Numbered from the stretch's first letter, positions 17,129-25,226 are shown. The stretch is DNA of 41,510 nucleotides from Actinophytocola xanthii (GCF_001921205.1 NZ_MSIE01000083.1:1-41510), one strand, 5' to 3'. A program made the numbers and translations. The notes: generated from the sequence alone by a model not told the origin.

Positions 17129-17860
17129 ATGTCCGAGCCAGAGGGTGAGCTGTCTCCCCTGCCGGAGCGACCCCTGGAGGGCGAACGGCGCTTCGCCAGG
17201 TCGCCCTACCTCTCTCTCGCCGTCGCCGCCGTCGTGGTGTCGACGGCGTTCGCGACCGTCGCCGCACTGGCCGGCTCGGGCGAGGAGCAGGCGGCGCCGA
17301 GACCGGACAGCCGCGGGGTGATCGAGTCCACGCCGTTCGACGACCCCCAGACCGGCACCACGACGCCGACCACCGCCTCCAGCGCTCCCTCCACCGCGCC
17401 GAGCACCGCGGCGTCCTCGACGACCACGTCCTCGACCAGCGCGAGCACGGCGACCGGCGCCTCGGGTACCAAGCCGACGAGCCAGGGCGGGCAGCCGGGC
17501 AACACGCAGCCGGCGGGCAATCCGCCACCGGCGGGCAACACCACGACGCCGAAGCCGACGACGAACCCGCCCACGACGACCACGCAGAACCAGGCGCCGG
17601 TCGCCTCGATCACCGGCGGCTGCCCGGACACCGGCTACGACTGCACGTTCAACGGCAGCGGGTCCAGCGACCCGGACGGCGACGGGCTGACCTACTCGTG
17701 GAACTTCGGTGACGGCGGTACGAGCTCCGCGGTCAGCCCCTCGCACACGTTCGCCGCGGGCAGCTACACGGTGACGCTGACCGTGAGCGACGGCCGGGGC
17801 AAGTCGCACACCGCAACGAAGGGGGTCACCGTCACGGCGCCCGGTACCACCGGTGCGTGA
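17129..17860 (+). CDS. Membrane-anchored surface protein with one PKD domain
   Basis: With the ATG at 17129 (GAGGAGG 11 bp upstream) the protein has 243 residues. An alternative ATG at 17099 would be leaderless behind the possible SigL-type promoter and adds ten residues. One membrane helix spans about 27-49. A long Thr/Ser/Pro/Gly-rich stalk (about 70-155) follows, then a C-terminal PKD domain. The domain shows APVASITGGC, FNGSGSSDPDGDGLTYSWNF and GDGG with a TVTLTVSDG strand. PKD domains are extracellular beta-sandwich spacers or binding modules. No catalytic domain is attached. It is 49 bp upstream of another stalked exported protein, so the pair may be surface-displayed together. Function unknown. 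Confidence 0.8.
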   Translation: MSEPEGELSPLPERPLEGERRFARSPYLSLAVAAVVVSTAFATVAALAGSGEEQAAPRPDSRGVIESTPFDDPQTGTTTPTTASSAPSTAPSTAASSTTTSSTSASTATGASGTKPTSQGGQPGNTQPAGNPPPAGNTTTPKPTTNPPTTTTQNQAPVASITGGCPDTGYDCTFNGSGSSDPDGDGLTYSWNFGDGGTSSAVSPSHTFAAGSYTVTLTVSDGRGKSHTATKGVTVTAPGTTGA

Positions 17861-17873
17861 CGGGTCCCCCTCT

Positions 17874-17901
17874 TTGTGGCGTAACACTTTGGTGGTACGT
17901 T
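17874..17901 (+). promoter_or_regulatory. Possible promoter of the CAP-domain gene
   Basis: TTGTGG (17874-17879) and TACGTT (17896-17901) are separated by 16 bp. The -10 element ends 8 nt before the GTG at 17910, which would give a leaderless message. There is no ribosome site at that start. Confidence 0.35.
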
Positions 17902-17909
17902 GCCGGACC

Positions 17910-18644
17910 GTGACCTCGTCACGGAGAATTCGCCGCCCCGTGCTTCCCGCCCTCAGTGCCGCCCTCGTCGGCGCGCTGACGGCGGGCGCCGCGACGTTCA
18001 TGACGGACGCCGAGTCCGTGGCCGACGCCGGCCAGGTCAACCTGGCCGTGGAGAACTCTCCCGCTTCCGACCCGGGCCTGTCGGACTCCGAGGACCCGAC
18101 CGGCGCGCTCCCCGCGGAGTCGGCGGACGAGCAGACCTACGAGCAGAACTCGAGCACGGTCGAGACCGTTCCGGCCTCCACCACGCAGCAGCCCACCTCG
18201 ACGCCGAGCGAGGCCCCGTCCTCCCCGTCCTCGGAGGCCCCCGCGCCGCCCCCCGCGACCGGGACGCCCACCCAGGTCACCGAGGAGGAGCAGGTCGTCA
18301 CCCTGGTCAACGCGGCGCGCGCGCAGAGCGGATGCGACCCGGTGACGACCGAGCCGGAGCTGGTGGAGGCGGCCCAGCAGCACAGCTCCGACATGTCCGA
18401 GCGCGAGTACTTCGACCACACCACCCCCGAGGGGCTCACCTTCGCCGACCGCATTCTCGAGGCCGGCTACGAGAGCCCGGGTGCGGAGAACATCGCCCGC
18501 GGGCAGACCAGCGCCACCCAGGTGATGAACAGCTGGATGGAGTCCGACGGCCACCGCGCGAACATCCTCAACTGCCAGCTCACCACGATCGGCGTGGGGC
18601 TCGACAAGGACGGCTGGTACTGGACGCAGAACTTCGGCTACTGA
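17910..18644 (+). CDS. Secreted CAP-domain (SCP/PR-1-like) protein
   Basis: The 244-residue exported protein has an N-terminal signal or anchor helix (about 10-32). A Ser/Thr/Pro/Glu-rich stalk follows (about 50-122), then a C-terminal CAP domain (about 125-244). CAP landmarks are HSSDMSEREYFDHTTPEG with the conserved His and acidic residues, GAENIARGQ, and a WMESDGHRANILN motif. In other bacteria such domains bind lipids or modify the envelope, but most have no known role. The start is the GTG 8 nt after a -10-like TACGTT. The gene follows the PKD protein in the same direction and is followed by two weak hairpins. Confidence 0.85.
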   Translation: MTSSRRIRRPVLPALSAALVGALTAGAATFMTDAESVADAGQVNLAVENSPASDPGLSDSEDPTGALPAESADEQTYEQNSSTVETVPASTTQQPTSTPSEAPSSPSSEAPAPPPATGTPTQVTEEEQVVTLVNAARAQSGCDPVTTEPELVEAAQQHSSDMSEREYFDHTTPEGLTFADRILEAGYESPGAENIARGQTSATQVMNSWMESDGHRANILNCQLTTIGVGLDKDGWYWTQNFGY

Positions 18645-18646
18645 GC

Positions 18647-18720
18647 CGGAGTTTCCCGGACTCCGAATATCCCCGTCACGGGCGGTTATTCCACCTGGTC
18701 CCCCGCGTCGTCCCAGGTGG
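18647..18720. terminator. Two hairpins after the CAP-domain gene
   Basis: A 6-bp stem CGGAGT/ACTCCG (18647-18652 and 18660-18665) begins 3 bp after the CAP stop. A second repeat CCACCTGG/CCAGGTGG follows (18691-18698 and 18713-18720). Either could end the PKD-CAP transcript. They are weaker than the other terminators in this window. Confidence 0.4.
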
Positions 18721-18788
18721 GGACGCTGGGAATTTCCAGAGCAACGAGGAAGGTAGTGGTCGGCGACCGTCTGCAGTACCGTTACTTT

Positions 18789-18807
18789 CCGAAGGATTTT
18801 CCTCCGG
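18789..18807. promoter_or_regulatory. Likely TetR autoregulatory operator
   Basis: An inverted repeat CCGAAGGA-TTT-TCCTCCGG (8-bp arms, one mismatch, 3-bp spacer) lies 12 bp upstream of the TetR gene start. Its position suggests autorepression by the downstream regulator. Confidence 0.45.
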
Positions 18808-18818
18808 ATAAGGCGACT

Positions 18819-19544
18819 ATGGACGACAACGACGGACGCAGACCCAGGCAGCGCCGCACTCGGGCCGACGCCCTTCGGAACCGGGAGCAGATCCTCCGCG
18901 CTGCCGTTGACCTCATCATTGAGCAGGGACCGACCGCGCCGATGGAGTTGATCGCGCGTCGCGCCAACGTCGGCATTGCGACGTTGTACCGCCACTTTCC
19001 AGACCGATCGGTATTGCTTCGTCAGGTTGCGCTGGACACCGTCCGGCAGTGCGGCACCGAGGCGAGAGCGGCCCTGGAGGAGGAGCCGGACGCCTTCTCC
19101 GGCCTCAGCCGCTACATGCACGACTCGATCGACCTGCGCATCGGTGCGGTGATGCCGGTCCTGGCCGACCGCATCCCGATGGACGAGGAACTGCTGGCCG
19201 CCCGCCGGGACTCCCGCGAGGCCGTGGACGCCCTCGTCGAGGCCGCCCACCTCGAGGGCTCGCTGCGCCCCGACATCACCAGCGGCGACATCGGTCTGCT
19301 GATCATCCGCCTCACCCCGCCGCTGCCCGGCGCGATGGCTCCCGAGGACAACCACCGCCTCAGCCACCGGCACCTGGAGCTCCTGCTCGACGGCCTGCTC
19401 AGGTTCGTCTCGACCGAGGAGCTGCCCGGTCCCGCGATCTCGGTCGACCAGCTCACCCGGATCCCGCCGGGCCCCGGGCCCGGCTACGCGGGGATGACCG
19501 CCGAGCTGCGCAGCAAGGAACGCGGACGCTGCCGTCCGCGCTGA
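18819..19544 (+). CDS. TetR-family transcriptional regulator
   Basis: The 241-residue protein has an N-terminal TetR DNA-binding domain. The helix-turn-helix ELIARRANVGIATLYRHFPDR is at about residues 43-63. A larger ligand-binding domain of unassigned subfamily follows. I chose the ATG at 18819 because AAGG lies 5 bp upstream and the preceding in-frame residues are non-conserved. The C-terminus beyond about 200 is Pro/Gly-rich and probably disordered. No obvious target gene is adjacent: it runs convergent with mutM, and exported-protein genes lie upstream. The likely operator is in its own leader. Confidence 0.85.
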   Translation: MDDNDGRRPRQRRTRADALRNREQILRAAVDLIIEQGPTAPMELIARRANVGIATLYRHFPDRSVLLRQVALDTVRQCGTEARAALEEEPDAFSGLSRYMHDSIDLRIGAVMPVLADRIPMDEELLAARRDSREAVDALVEAAHLEGSLRPDITSGDIGLLIIRLTPPLPGAMAPEDNHRLSHRHLELLLDGLLRFVSTEELPGPAISVDQLTRIPPGPGPGYAGMTAELRSKERGRCRPR

Positions 19545-19556
19545 CGAGCACGCCGG

Positions 19557-20417
19557 TCAGCGGGCCGTGGGGCGGGGCTGGCACCGGGGACAGCTGAACG
19601 AGCTCCGGTTCATGAACGGTTCCCGGCGGATGGGGCGGCCGCAGCGGCGGCAGGGGCGGCCTTCCTGGCCGTAGACGGCGAGGCTGCGGTCGAAGTAGCC
19701 GGACTGGCCGTTCACGTTCACGTAGAGGGCGTCGAACGAGGTGCCGCCGGCGCCGAGGGCCTCGGTCATCACCTCGGTGGCCGCGGTGAGTACCTCGGCG
19801 GCCTTGGCCGGGCCGATGCGGTCGGTCGGCTTGGCCCAGTGGACCCTGGCCCGCCAGAGGGCCTCGTCGGCGTAGATGTTTCCGATGCCGGAGACCAGGG
19901 TCTGGTCGAGCAGGGCGCGCTTGAGCTCGGTCCGCTTCCGGCGCAACGCCCGCACCGCCGCGGCGGGGTCGAAGCGGGGATCCATCGGGTCGCGGCCGAT
20001 GTGGGCGATCGGGGCGGGCAGGACGGTCCCGTCCACCTCCACCAGCTCCCCCATCGAGAAGCCGCCGAACGTGCGCTGGTCCACGAACCGGAGCTCGGGA
20101 CCGCCGTCGTCGAAGCGGAACCGGACGCGCAGGTGTTTCTCGTCCGGGGCGCCCTCGGGCTGAACCAGCAGCTGGCCGCTCATGCCGAGGTGGGCGAGCA
20201 TGGCGTCCCCGCCCGACAGCTCCGCCCACAGGTACTTGCCCCGCCGCCGCATCGCCGTCACCCGGCGACCGGTCAACCGGCCGGCGAAGTCGGACGCGCC
20301 GGGGAGGTGCCGGCGGATCGCGCGGGGATGGAGCACCTCGACCGAGCGGACCAGCCTGCCCGTGACGTGGACGTCGACCCCGTGGCGTACGACCTCGACC
20401 TCGGGTAGCTCAGGCAT
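19557..20417 (-). CDS. mutM: Formamidopyrimidine-DNA glycosylase
   Basis: MutM/Fpg removes 8-oxoguanine and formamidopyrimidines from DNA. After Met removal, the N-terminal PELPEVEVV supplies the catalytic Pro and Glu. RRRGKYLW has the conserved Lys near residue 60. A helix-two-turn-helix region ([12 protein letters not shown]) follows. The C-terminal zinc finger is [13 protein letters not shown]...CPRC. The 286-residue length is normal. The ATG overlaps the rnc stop by 8 bp, so the two are coupled. Confidence 0.96.
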   Translation of the reverse strand: MPELPEVEVVRHGVDVHVTGRLVRSVEVLHPRAIRRHLPGASDFAGRLTGRRVTAMRRRGKYLWAELSGGDAMLAHLGMSGQLLVQPEGAPDEKHLRVRFRFDDGGPELRFVDQRTFGGFSMGELVEVDGTVLPAPIAHIGRDPMDPRFDPAAAVRALRRKRTELKRALLDQTLVSGIGNIYADEALWRARVHWAKPTDRIGPAKAAEVLTAATEVMTEALGAGGTSFDALYVNVNGQSGYFDRSLAVYGQEGRPCRRCGRPIRREPFMNRSSFSCPRCQPRPTAR

Positions 20418-21162
20418 CGCCGTCCGGCTTGCCCGACTTGACCAGCTCGGACAACGTGCGCCAGGCCGCCTCGGCGGCCTTCTGCTCGGCTTCCTTCTTG
20501 GTCCGGCCGTCCCCGCTGCCCCGGTCCTGCCCGGCGACGATCACCGTCGCGGTGAACTCCTTGCGGTGGTCCGGACCTTCCTCCTGCACGCGGTACTCCG
20601 GCACGCCGAGGCTGGCCTGCGCCGTGAGCTCCTGGAGCGAGGTCTTCCAGTCGAGACCCGCGCCGAGCAGCGGCGCCGCGGTCAGCAGCGGGTCGAACAG
20701 CCGGTGGATCAGGTCCCGCGCGGTCTCGATGCCGTGCTGCAGGAACACCGCGCCGATCACGGCCTCCATGCCGTCGGCGAGGATGCTCGGCTTGTCCCGG
20801 CCGCCGGTCAGCTCCTCGCCCTTGCCCAGCAACAGGTGCGGGCCGAGCCCGCCCTCGCCGAGGCCGCGCGCGACGCCGGCGAGCGCGTTCATGTTCACCA
20901 CGCTGGCCCGCAGCTTCGCGAGGTTGCCCTCGGGCAGCTGCGGGTGCGCCCGGTAGAGGTGATCGGTGACGACCAGCCCGAGCACGGCGTCCCCGAGGAA
21001 CTCCAGTCGCTCGTTGGGCGGCAGGCCACCGTTCTCGTAGGCGTACGAGCGGTGTGTCATGGCGAGCGTCAAGAGCTCGGCGTCCAGGTCGACGCCGAGC
21101 GCCTCGAGTAGCTTGGCCGGGTCGGCCGCCGGGCCGCGTGCCGCCCTACTCCCCACTGCCAC
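20410..21162 (-). CDS. rnc: Ribonuclease III
   Basis: The 250-residue double-stranded RNA endonuclease matures rRNA and processes structured mRNA. The signature [13 protein letters not shown] is present, and the conserved acidic residues of the second catalytic cluster follow in [14 protein letters not shown]-terminal double-stranded RNA-binding domain ([17 protein letters not shown]...[18 protein letters not shown]) completes it. The start is the GTG at 21160-21162. It lies 20 bp downstream of rpmF and overlaps mutM, in the conserved rpmF-rnc-mutM order. Confidence 0.96.
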   Translation of the reverse strand: MAVGSRAARGPAADPAKLLEALGVDLDAELLTLAMTHRSYAYENGGLPPNERLEFLGDAVLGLVVTDHLYRAHPQLPEGNLAKLRASVVNMNALAGVARGLGEGGLGPHLLLGKGEELTGGRDKPSILADGMEAVIGAVFLQHGIETARDLIHRLFDPLLTAAPLLGAGLDWKTSLQELTAQASLGVPEYRVQEEGPDHRKEFTATVIVAGQDRGSGDGRTKKEAEQKAAEAAWRTLSELVKSGKPDGDA

Positions 21163-21182
21163 AGCCCACCTTCACCCCCGGA

Positions 21183-21365
21183 TCAGGCCGGTTCGGTGAC
21201 CTGGCGGCCGTCGTACTGCCCGCAGGACGGGCACACGACGTGCTGCGGCTTGGGCGTGCGGCACGCCCGGTTGGAGCACTCCACCAGGTGCGGAGCGCTG
21301 GTCTTCCACTGCGACCGGCGAGAACGCGTGTTGGAACGCGACATCTTCCGCTTGGGGACGGCCAC
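21183..21365 (-). CDS. rpmF: Ribosomal protein bL32 (zinc-binding form)
   Basis: The 60-residue protein starts [20 protein letters not shown], the bL32 signature. Four Cys residues at 30, 35, 45 and 48 form the zinc ribbon of the zinc-dependent (C+) form. The gene lies between DUF177 and rnc, as in many bacteria. A Zur-regulated zinc-free paralogue, if the genome has one, is not in this window. Confidence 0.97.
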   Translation of the reverse strand: MAVPKRKMSRSNTRSRRSQWKTSAPHLVECSNRACRTPKPQHVVCPSCGQYDGRQVTEPA

Positions 21366-21410
21366 GACTCAATCTCCTTCAACGACAGGGTGGGACCGGA
21401 CGGCGCTTTC

Positions 21411-21965
21411 TCACTCGTCCCGGTCCGTGCTGAACCGCTCGGTGAGCGCGGCCCACCGAGGGTCAATCGTCTCATGCCGGTGATCCGGACCGGCATCGGC
21501 CCACTTGACACCGCACTCGGGGCACAGACCGGCGCAGTCCGGCGTGCACAGCGGCACGCTCGGCAGGGCGAGCACGGTCGCGTCCCGGACGACCGGCTCC
21601 AGGTCGACCAGGTCGTCGACCAGGCGCGCGACCTCGTCCTCGTCGGTGGTCTGCTCGGTGACGCTGTCCGGGTAGGCGAACAGCTCGGTGAACTCCACCT
21701 CGACCTCCTCGCCCCGGATCGGGTCGAGGCAGCGGGAGCACTCGGCCTCGGTCGGCGCCACCGCTGTGCCGGACACCAGCACACCCTCGACGACCGACTC
21801 GAGCAGCACGTCCAGCTGGACCTCGGCACCCTTCGGCACGACGACGACACCCTCGACACCGAGCGCCGTCTGGAGGTGTGCGGTACGGCGCACCTCTCGG
21901 GACAGGCCCGGCCGGCGGCCGAGCTCCCTGGTGTCGACGACCCACGCGCTCTTGCGTTCGGACAT
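21411..21965 (-). CDS. YceD/DUF177 family protein
   Basis: The 184-residue protein is encoded directly upstream of rpmF, the conserved place for DUF177. These proteins support 23S rRNA metabolism and large-subunit assembly, as shown for YceD/Duf177A in E. coli and plants. Two Cys-containing segments are conserved, ECSRCLDPI near the middle and PDCAGLCPECGVKW near the C-terminus, and probably bind zinc. I chose the ATG at 21965 (MSERKSAW). A TTG seven codons upstream is possible. Confidence 0.9.
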   Translation of the reverse strand: MSERKSAWVVDTRELGRRPGLSREVRRTAHLQTALGVEGVVVVPKGAEVQLDVLLESVVEGVLVSGTAVAPTEAECSRCLDPIRGEEVEVEFTELFAYPDSVTEQTTDEDEVARLVDDLVDLEPVVRDATVLALPSVPLCTPDCAGLCPECGVKWADAGPDHRHETIDPRWAALTERFSTDRDE

Positions 21966-22052
21966 GGCGAACTCGACGCTTCCCAACGGTTGATTTGGCC
22001 GCGCGCGACGCGCGGCGCGACCGTTCCAGCCTACGCGCTCACGCGGCCGGGG

Positions 22053-22772
22053 TCAGGCGGTGTAGTCGAAAGGCGCCGCGCTCACTCCGGTGACCGCCGC
22101 TCCCCGCAGGTGCGCCCGCCCCTTGCCGACCGTGCGGAGAGTGTGGCTGAGGAGGTCGGAGAACTCCGCGAGCTTGCTGTCGACGTACTCGTCGCACTCG
22201 GCGCGCTGACGGGCGGCCTCGTCGGCCGTCGCGTCGAGGATGCGGGCGGACTCGGCATGCGCCGCCTGGACGACCTCGGTCTGGGAGACCAACCGCTCCT
22301 GCTCGATGCGGCCCTCCTCGACCGAGCGCTCGAAGGACTCCCGACCGGCCTGGATCATCCGGTCGGCGTCCACCTGCGAGCGACCCACCAGCTCGTCGTA
22401 CTTGGCCTGCCCGGCGGCGACGGTCCTGGCCGCCTGGTCCTGCGCCTCGGCGACCAGCCGGTCGGCCCGCGCCTGCGCCTCGGCGATCATCCGCTCCGCC
22501 CTGGCCCTGGCGTCCTCGATCGCCTTGTCCGCCTCCATGGCGGCCTTGCTCACCGTCTGCTCGGCTTGGTGCTCGGCGTTGCCGATGATCTCGTCCTTGC
22601 GGTCGAGCACGTCCTGCGCGTCGTCGACCTCGGCCGGCAGCGCGTCGCGCACCTCGTCGAGCAGTTCGAGGACGTCACCGCGGGGCACCACACAGCTGGA
22701 GGTCATCGGCACCCCCCTGGCCTCCTCGACGATCGTGACGAGCTCGTCGAGCGCCTCGAACACCTTGTACAC
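22053..22772 (-). CDS. sepIVA: DivIVA-like septation protein SepIVA
   Basis: The 239-residue protein begins MYKVFEALDELVTIVEEARGVP. Most of the rest is an Ala/Glu/Arg-rich coiled coil (about 50-215). It has the same place next to DUF177, rpmF and rnc as Rv2927c of M. tuberculosis, which is SepIVA, a DivIVA-family protein needed for septation and cell elongation in mycobacteria. The conserved hydrophobic N-terminus supports that assignment. It probably binds membranes or partner proteins at the division site. The gene is separated from the upstream RNase gene by 90 bp. Confidence 0.85.
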   Translation of the reverse strand: MYKVFEALDELVTIVEEARGVPMTSSCVVPRGDVLELLDEVRDALPAEVDDAQDVLDRKDEIIGNAEHQAEQTVSKAAMEADKAIEDARARAERMIAEAQARADRLVAEAQDQAARTVAAGQAKYDELVGRSQVDADRMIQAGRESFERSVEEGRIEQERLVSQTEVVQAAHAESARILDATADEAARQRAECDEYVDSKLAEFSDLLSHTLRTVGKGRAHLRGAAVTGVSAAPFDYTA

Positions 22773-22862
22773 CGCCGGCCTCCTCCACCGCCCGCACCTG
22801 CCTGCGTCGGTCCAGTCTGCCGTCTGGCGCAGGGCGATCGGTGGAGGTGGCCCGCTGGCGTG

Positions 22863-23600
22863 TCAGCCGTCGGTGTCGACCTCCACGAACGTGGCGTACC
22901 TGTCCGGCGTGTAGTAGAACTCCCCGCCCTCGCCCGACACCAGCCGCCGGTCGCCCCGCCCAGAGACCCCGGGGGTGGGCACGGTGAAGAGGCGGTAGTA
23001 CCCGGACGCGCAGTCGGGCAGCAGACCCTCGCGGTTCTGGTAGGCCTGCCCGTCGCCGGGGTAGGGGTAGGGCCCGCCGGCGCGCACCAGCGCGACGGTC
23101 CGACCCACCTCGGACGGGAGGTCGGCCACCGGCACCTCGTCCAGACCGCTCGGGGCGCCGCACTCGTCTGGCGCCGCCTCGAGGTCGACCAGGACGAAGC
23201 TCGCGTAGTGGTCGTCGGTGAAGAAGTGCTCGCCGGCCGAACCGGTGACGATCCGGCGCGCCCCCCGGTGGGGCAGGCCGGGTGTCTCGACCGTGTACTC
23301 GTGGTAGTAGCCCTGCGCGCAGTCCGGCAGGAGGTCCTCGCGGTTGCCGAACACGGTGCCGTCCTGCGGATACGGGAACGGTCCGCCGGCGGCGATCAGC
23401 TCGGCGGTGTCGGTCGCCTCCGGCGGGAGGTCGCCGAGCGGCACGAGCTCGTAGCCGGAGGTGTCGCCGCACACCGGTTGTACGGCCGCGACCTCCGGCG
23501 CGGTGACGGTGGTGGCCGCCGCGGTGAGGCCGAAACCGGTGAGCGCGGTGACCAGAAGAGTGAGTAGCGTCGTGACGGACAGGGGCCGGACGTTGCTCAT
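22863..23600 (-). CDS. Secreted tandem guanyl-specific ribonuclease (RNase Sa type), second domain degenerate
   Basis: The 245-residue exported protein has a signal peptide (MSNVRPLSVTTLLTLLVTAL, cleavage near 29-40). Two copies of an RNase Sa/N1-type domain follow, at about 42-140 and 145-243. Domain 1 matches Streptomyces RNase Sa over its length (LPPEATDT...LIAAGGPFPY). It keeps the catalytic set: Glu101 in GYYHEYTV, Arg112, Arg116, His131 and Tyr132 in DDHYASF. In domain 2 Arg215, Arg219 and Tyr235 are kept. But Glu is Leu204 (GYYRLFTV) and His is Arg234 (TPDRYATF), so it should not cleave RNA. Each domain has its own Cys pair (44/94 and 147/197), placed differently from the RNase Sa disulfide. 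No barstar-like inhibitor gene is visible nearby. The family assignment is strong; the role of the second domain is unknown. Confidence 0.9.
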   Translation of the reverse strand: MSNVRPLSVTTLLTLLVTALTGFGLTAAATTVTAPEVAAVQPVCGDTSGYELVPLGDLPPEATDTAELIAAGGPFPYPQDGTVFGNREDLLPDCAQGYYHEYTVETPGLPHRGARRIVTGSAGEHFFTDDHYASFVLVDLEAAPDECGAPSGLDEVPVADLPSEVGRTVALVRAGGPYPYPGDGQAYQNREGLLPDCASGYYRLFTVPTPGVSGRGDRRLVSGEGGEFYYTPDRYATFVEVDTDG

Positions 23601-23666
23601 TCACCGACCGTAGACCCTGGAGGTGACGGCGCAGTAGCCGTCTTCAGGCGGGACACGGGAGTTCTC

Positions 23667-24137
23667 ATGGCAACGACCCCCCAGACGAGCACCCAGCCGC
23701 TCATCCGGCGGGCGACCGCCCGCGACGTCCCGGCGATCGTGGCGCTGCTCGCCGACGACGCGCTCGGCGCCCGCCGCGAGCGCGTCGGCGACGCGGCCTA
23801 CGCCAGGGCGTTCGCCGAGATCGACGCGGACCCGCGCCAGTACCTCGCGGTGACCGAGCTCGACGGCGAGGTCGTCGGCACGCTGCAGCTGACGTTCATC
23901 CCGGGTCTGTCCCGCCGCGGCGCCACCCGCGCGCTGATCGAGGCGGTCCGGGTGCGGGCCGACCAGCGCGGCGCGGGGATCGGTCGGCACCTGGCCGAGT
24001 GGGCCATCGAGGAGGCCCGTGCCCGGGGTGCGGCCGTCGTTCAGCTGACCACCGACGCGAGCCGGGTGGACGCCCACCGGTTCTACGCCCGGCTGGGCTT
24101 CGTGGCCAGCCACGTCGGCATGAAGCTCATCTTCTGA
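23667..24137 (+). CDS. GNAT family N-acetyltransferase
   Basis: The 156-residue cytoplasmic GNAT has motif A around RVRADQRGAGIGRHLAEWAI (acetyl-CoA pyrophosphate binding). It ends in VDAHRFYARLGFVASHVGM, the usual C-terminal strand. The ATG follows a GGGAG ribosome site. It is divergent from the RNase gene by 66 bp and convergent with coaD (6 bp apart). The acceptor substrate is unknown. Confidence 0.85.
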   Translation: MATTPQTSTQPLIRRATARDVPAIVALLADDALGARRERVGDAAYARAFAEIDADPRQYLAVTELDGEVVGTLQLTFIPGLSRRGATRALIEAVRVRADQRGAGIGRHLAEWAIEEARARGAAVVQLTTDASRVDAHRFYARLGFVASHVGMKLIF

Positions 24138-24142
24138 GCGCG

Positions 24143-24625
24143 TCAGCCCTGCTCGCCGAGCCGCTCGAGCAGGCGCCGGTGCACGGTGTCCGGGAGCAGG
24201 TGCGCGACGTCGCCGCCGTAGGTCGCGACCTCCTTGACCAACGAGCTGGACAGGAAGCTGTTCAGCGGCTTGGTCGGCATGAACAGCGTCTCCACACCGG
24301 TCAGCTGCTGGTTCATCTGGGCCATCTGCAGCTCGTAGTCGAAGTCGCTGACCGCGCGCAGGCCCTTCACGATCGCCCGGATCTCGTGCTGGCGGCAGTA
24401 GTCGACGAGCAGGCCGTGCCAGGAGTCGATCCGCACGTTGGGCAGGTGCGCGACCACCTCGCCGAGCATCTCCATCCGTTCCTCGACGGTGAACAGCCCG
24501 CGCTTGCTCTTGTTGATCAGCACCGCGACCACGACCTCGTCGAAGACGGCGGCAGTACGTTCCAGGATGTCGAGGTGTCCGTTGGTGGGCGGGTCATAGG
24601 AACCGGGACACACCGCGCGCCTCAT
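24143..24625 (-). CDS. coaD: Phosphopantetheine adenylyltransferase
   Basis: CoaD transfers AMP to 4'-phosphopantetheine, the penultimate step of coenzyme A synthesis. The nucleotidyltransferase signature CPGSYDPPTNGHLDI is at 6-20. The LSSSLVKEVA motif near the C-terminus corresponds to ISSTxVR. The 160-residue length is exactly the family norm. It lies downstream of rsmD in the same direction, as in mycobacteria. Confidence 0.97.
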   Translation of the reverse strand: MRRAVCPGSYDPPTNGHLDILERTAAVFDEVVVAVLINKSKRGLFTVEERMEMLGEVVAHLPNVRIDSWHGLLVDYCRQHEIRAIVKGLRAVSDFDYELQMAQMNQQLTGVETLFMPTKPLNSFLSSSLVKEVATYGGDVAHLLPDTVHRRLLERLGEQG

Positions 24626-24677
24626 TGGCGGACCGTATCAGCCCAGGAAGCGGCGCACCCGCCGGCGGTGGTCCTGA

Positions 24678-25226
24678 TCACCCCACCCGGCCCCAGTGCA
24701 GTGTCGTGTCCCCGTAGTGCCGCATCCGGTCCGCCACCAGGGGCTGGGGCCAGGCGGGGGTCCCGGACCGGCGGGCGCGCTCGACGACCACGAGCGACCC
24801 CGGCCGGGTCCACGCCGCGAGCGCGGCGAGGTCGGCGGCGAGCGCGGTGTCGGTGAGGGAGTAGGGCGGGTCGGACAGCACCAGGTCGAACGGCTCCGGC
24901 GGCGGGGTGGCCAGCACGGTCGCGACCTTGCCCTGGCGGACCTGGGCGCCGGTGAGCCCGAGCGCGGCCACGTTGCGGCGCAGGACGGCGACCGCCCCCG
25001 CGTCCGACTCGACCAGCAGCGCGTGCCCCGCCCCCCGCGAGAGCGCCTCCAGCCCGAGCGCGCCCGTGCCGGCGTACAGGTCGAGCACCCGGGCACCCGG
25101 CAGGTCCATCACCGCCTCGACCGCGCTGAACAACGCCTCCCGCACCCGGTCCGAGGTCGGCCTGGTGCCGCGCCTGGGCACCGCGAGCTGGCGCCCGCCG
25201 GCCGTCCCGGCCACGATCCTCGTCAT
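24678..25226 (-). CDS. rsmD: 16S rRNA (guanine(966)-N(2))-methyltransferase RsmD
   Basis: The 182-residue protein begins MTRIVAGTAGGRQLAVP, typical of RsmD. A SAM-binding motif VLDLYAGTGALGLEALSRGA is followed by the catalytic DPPY in VLSDPPYSLTD. It methylates G966 of 16S rRNA during small-subunit assembly. It is followed by coaD and divergent from the helicase gene. Confidence 0.94.
   Translation of the reverse strand: MTRIVAGTAGGRQLAVPRRGTRPTSDRVREALFSAVEAVMDLPGARVLDLYAGTGALGLEALSRGAGHALLVESDAGAVAVLRRNVAALGLTGAQVRQGKVATVLATPPPEPFDLVLSDPPYSLTDTALAADLAALAAWTRPGSLVVVERARRSGTPAWPQPLVADRMRHYGDTTLHWGRVG

Noticed and set aside
22782-22847. Terminator after the RNase gene from CCTCCACCG/CGGTGGAGG
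   Set aside because: The 9-bp arms match, but 48 bp lie between them and the inner bases do not form a compact stem, so I do not list it.
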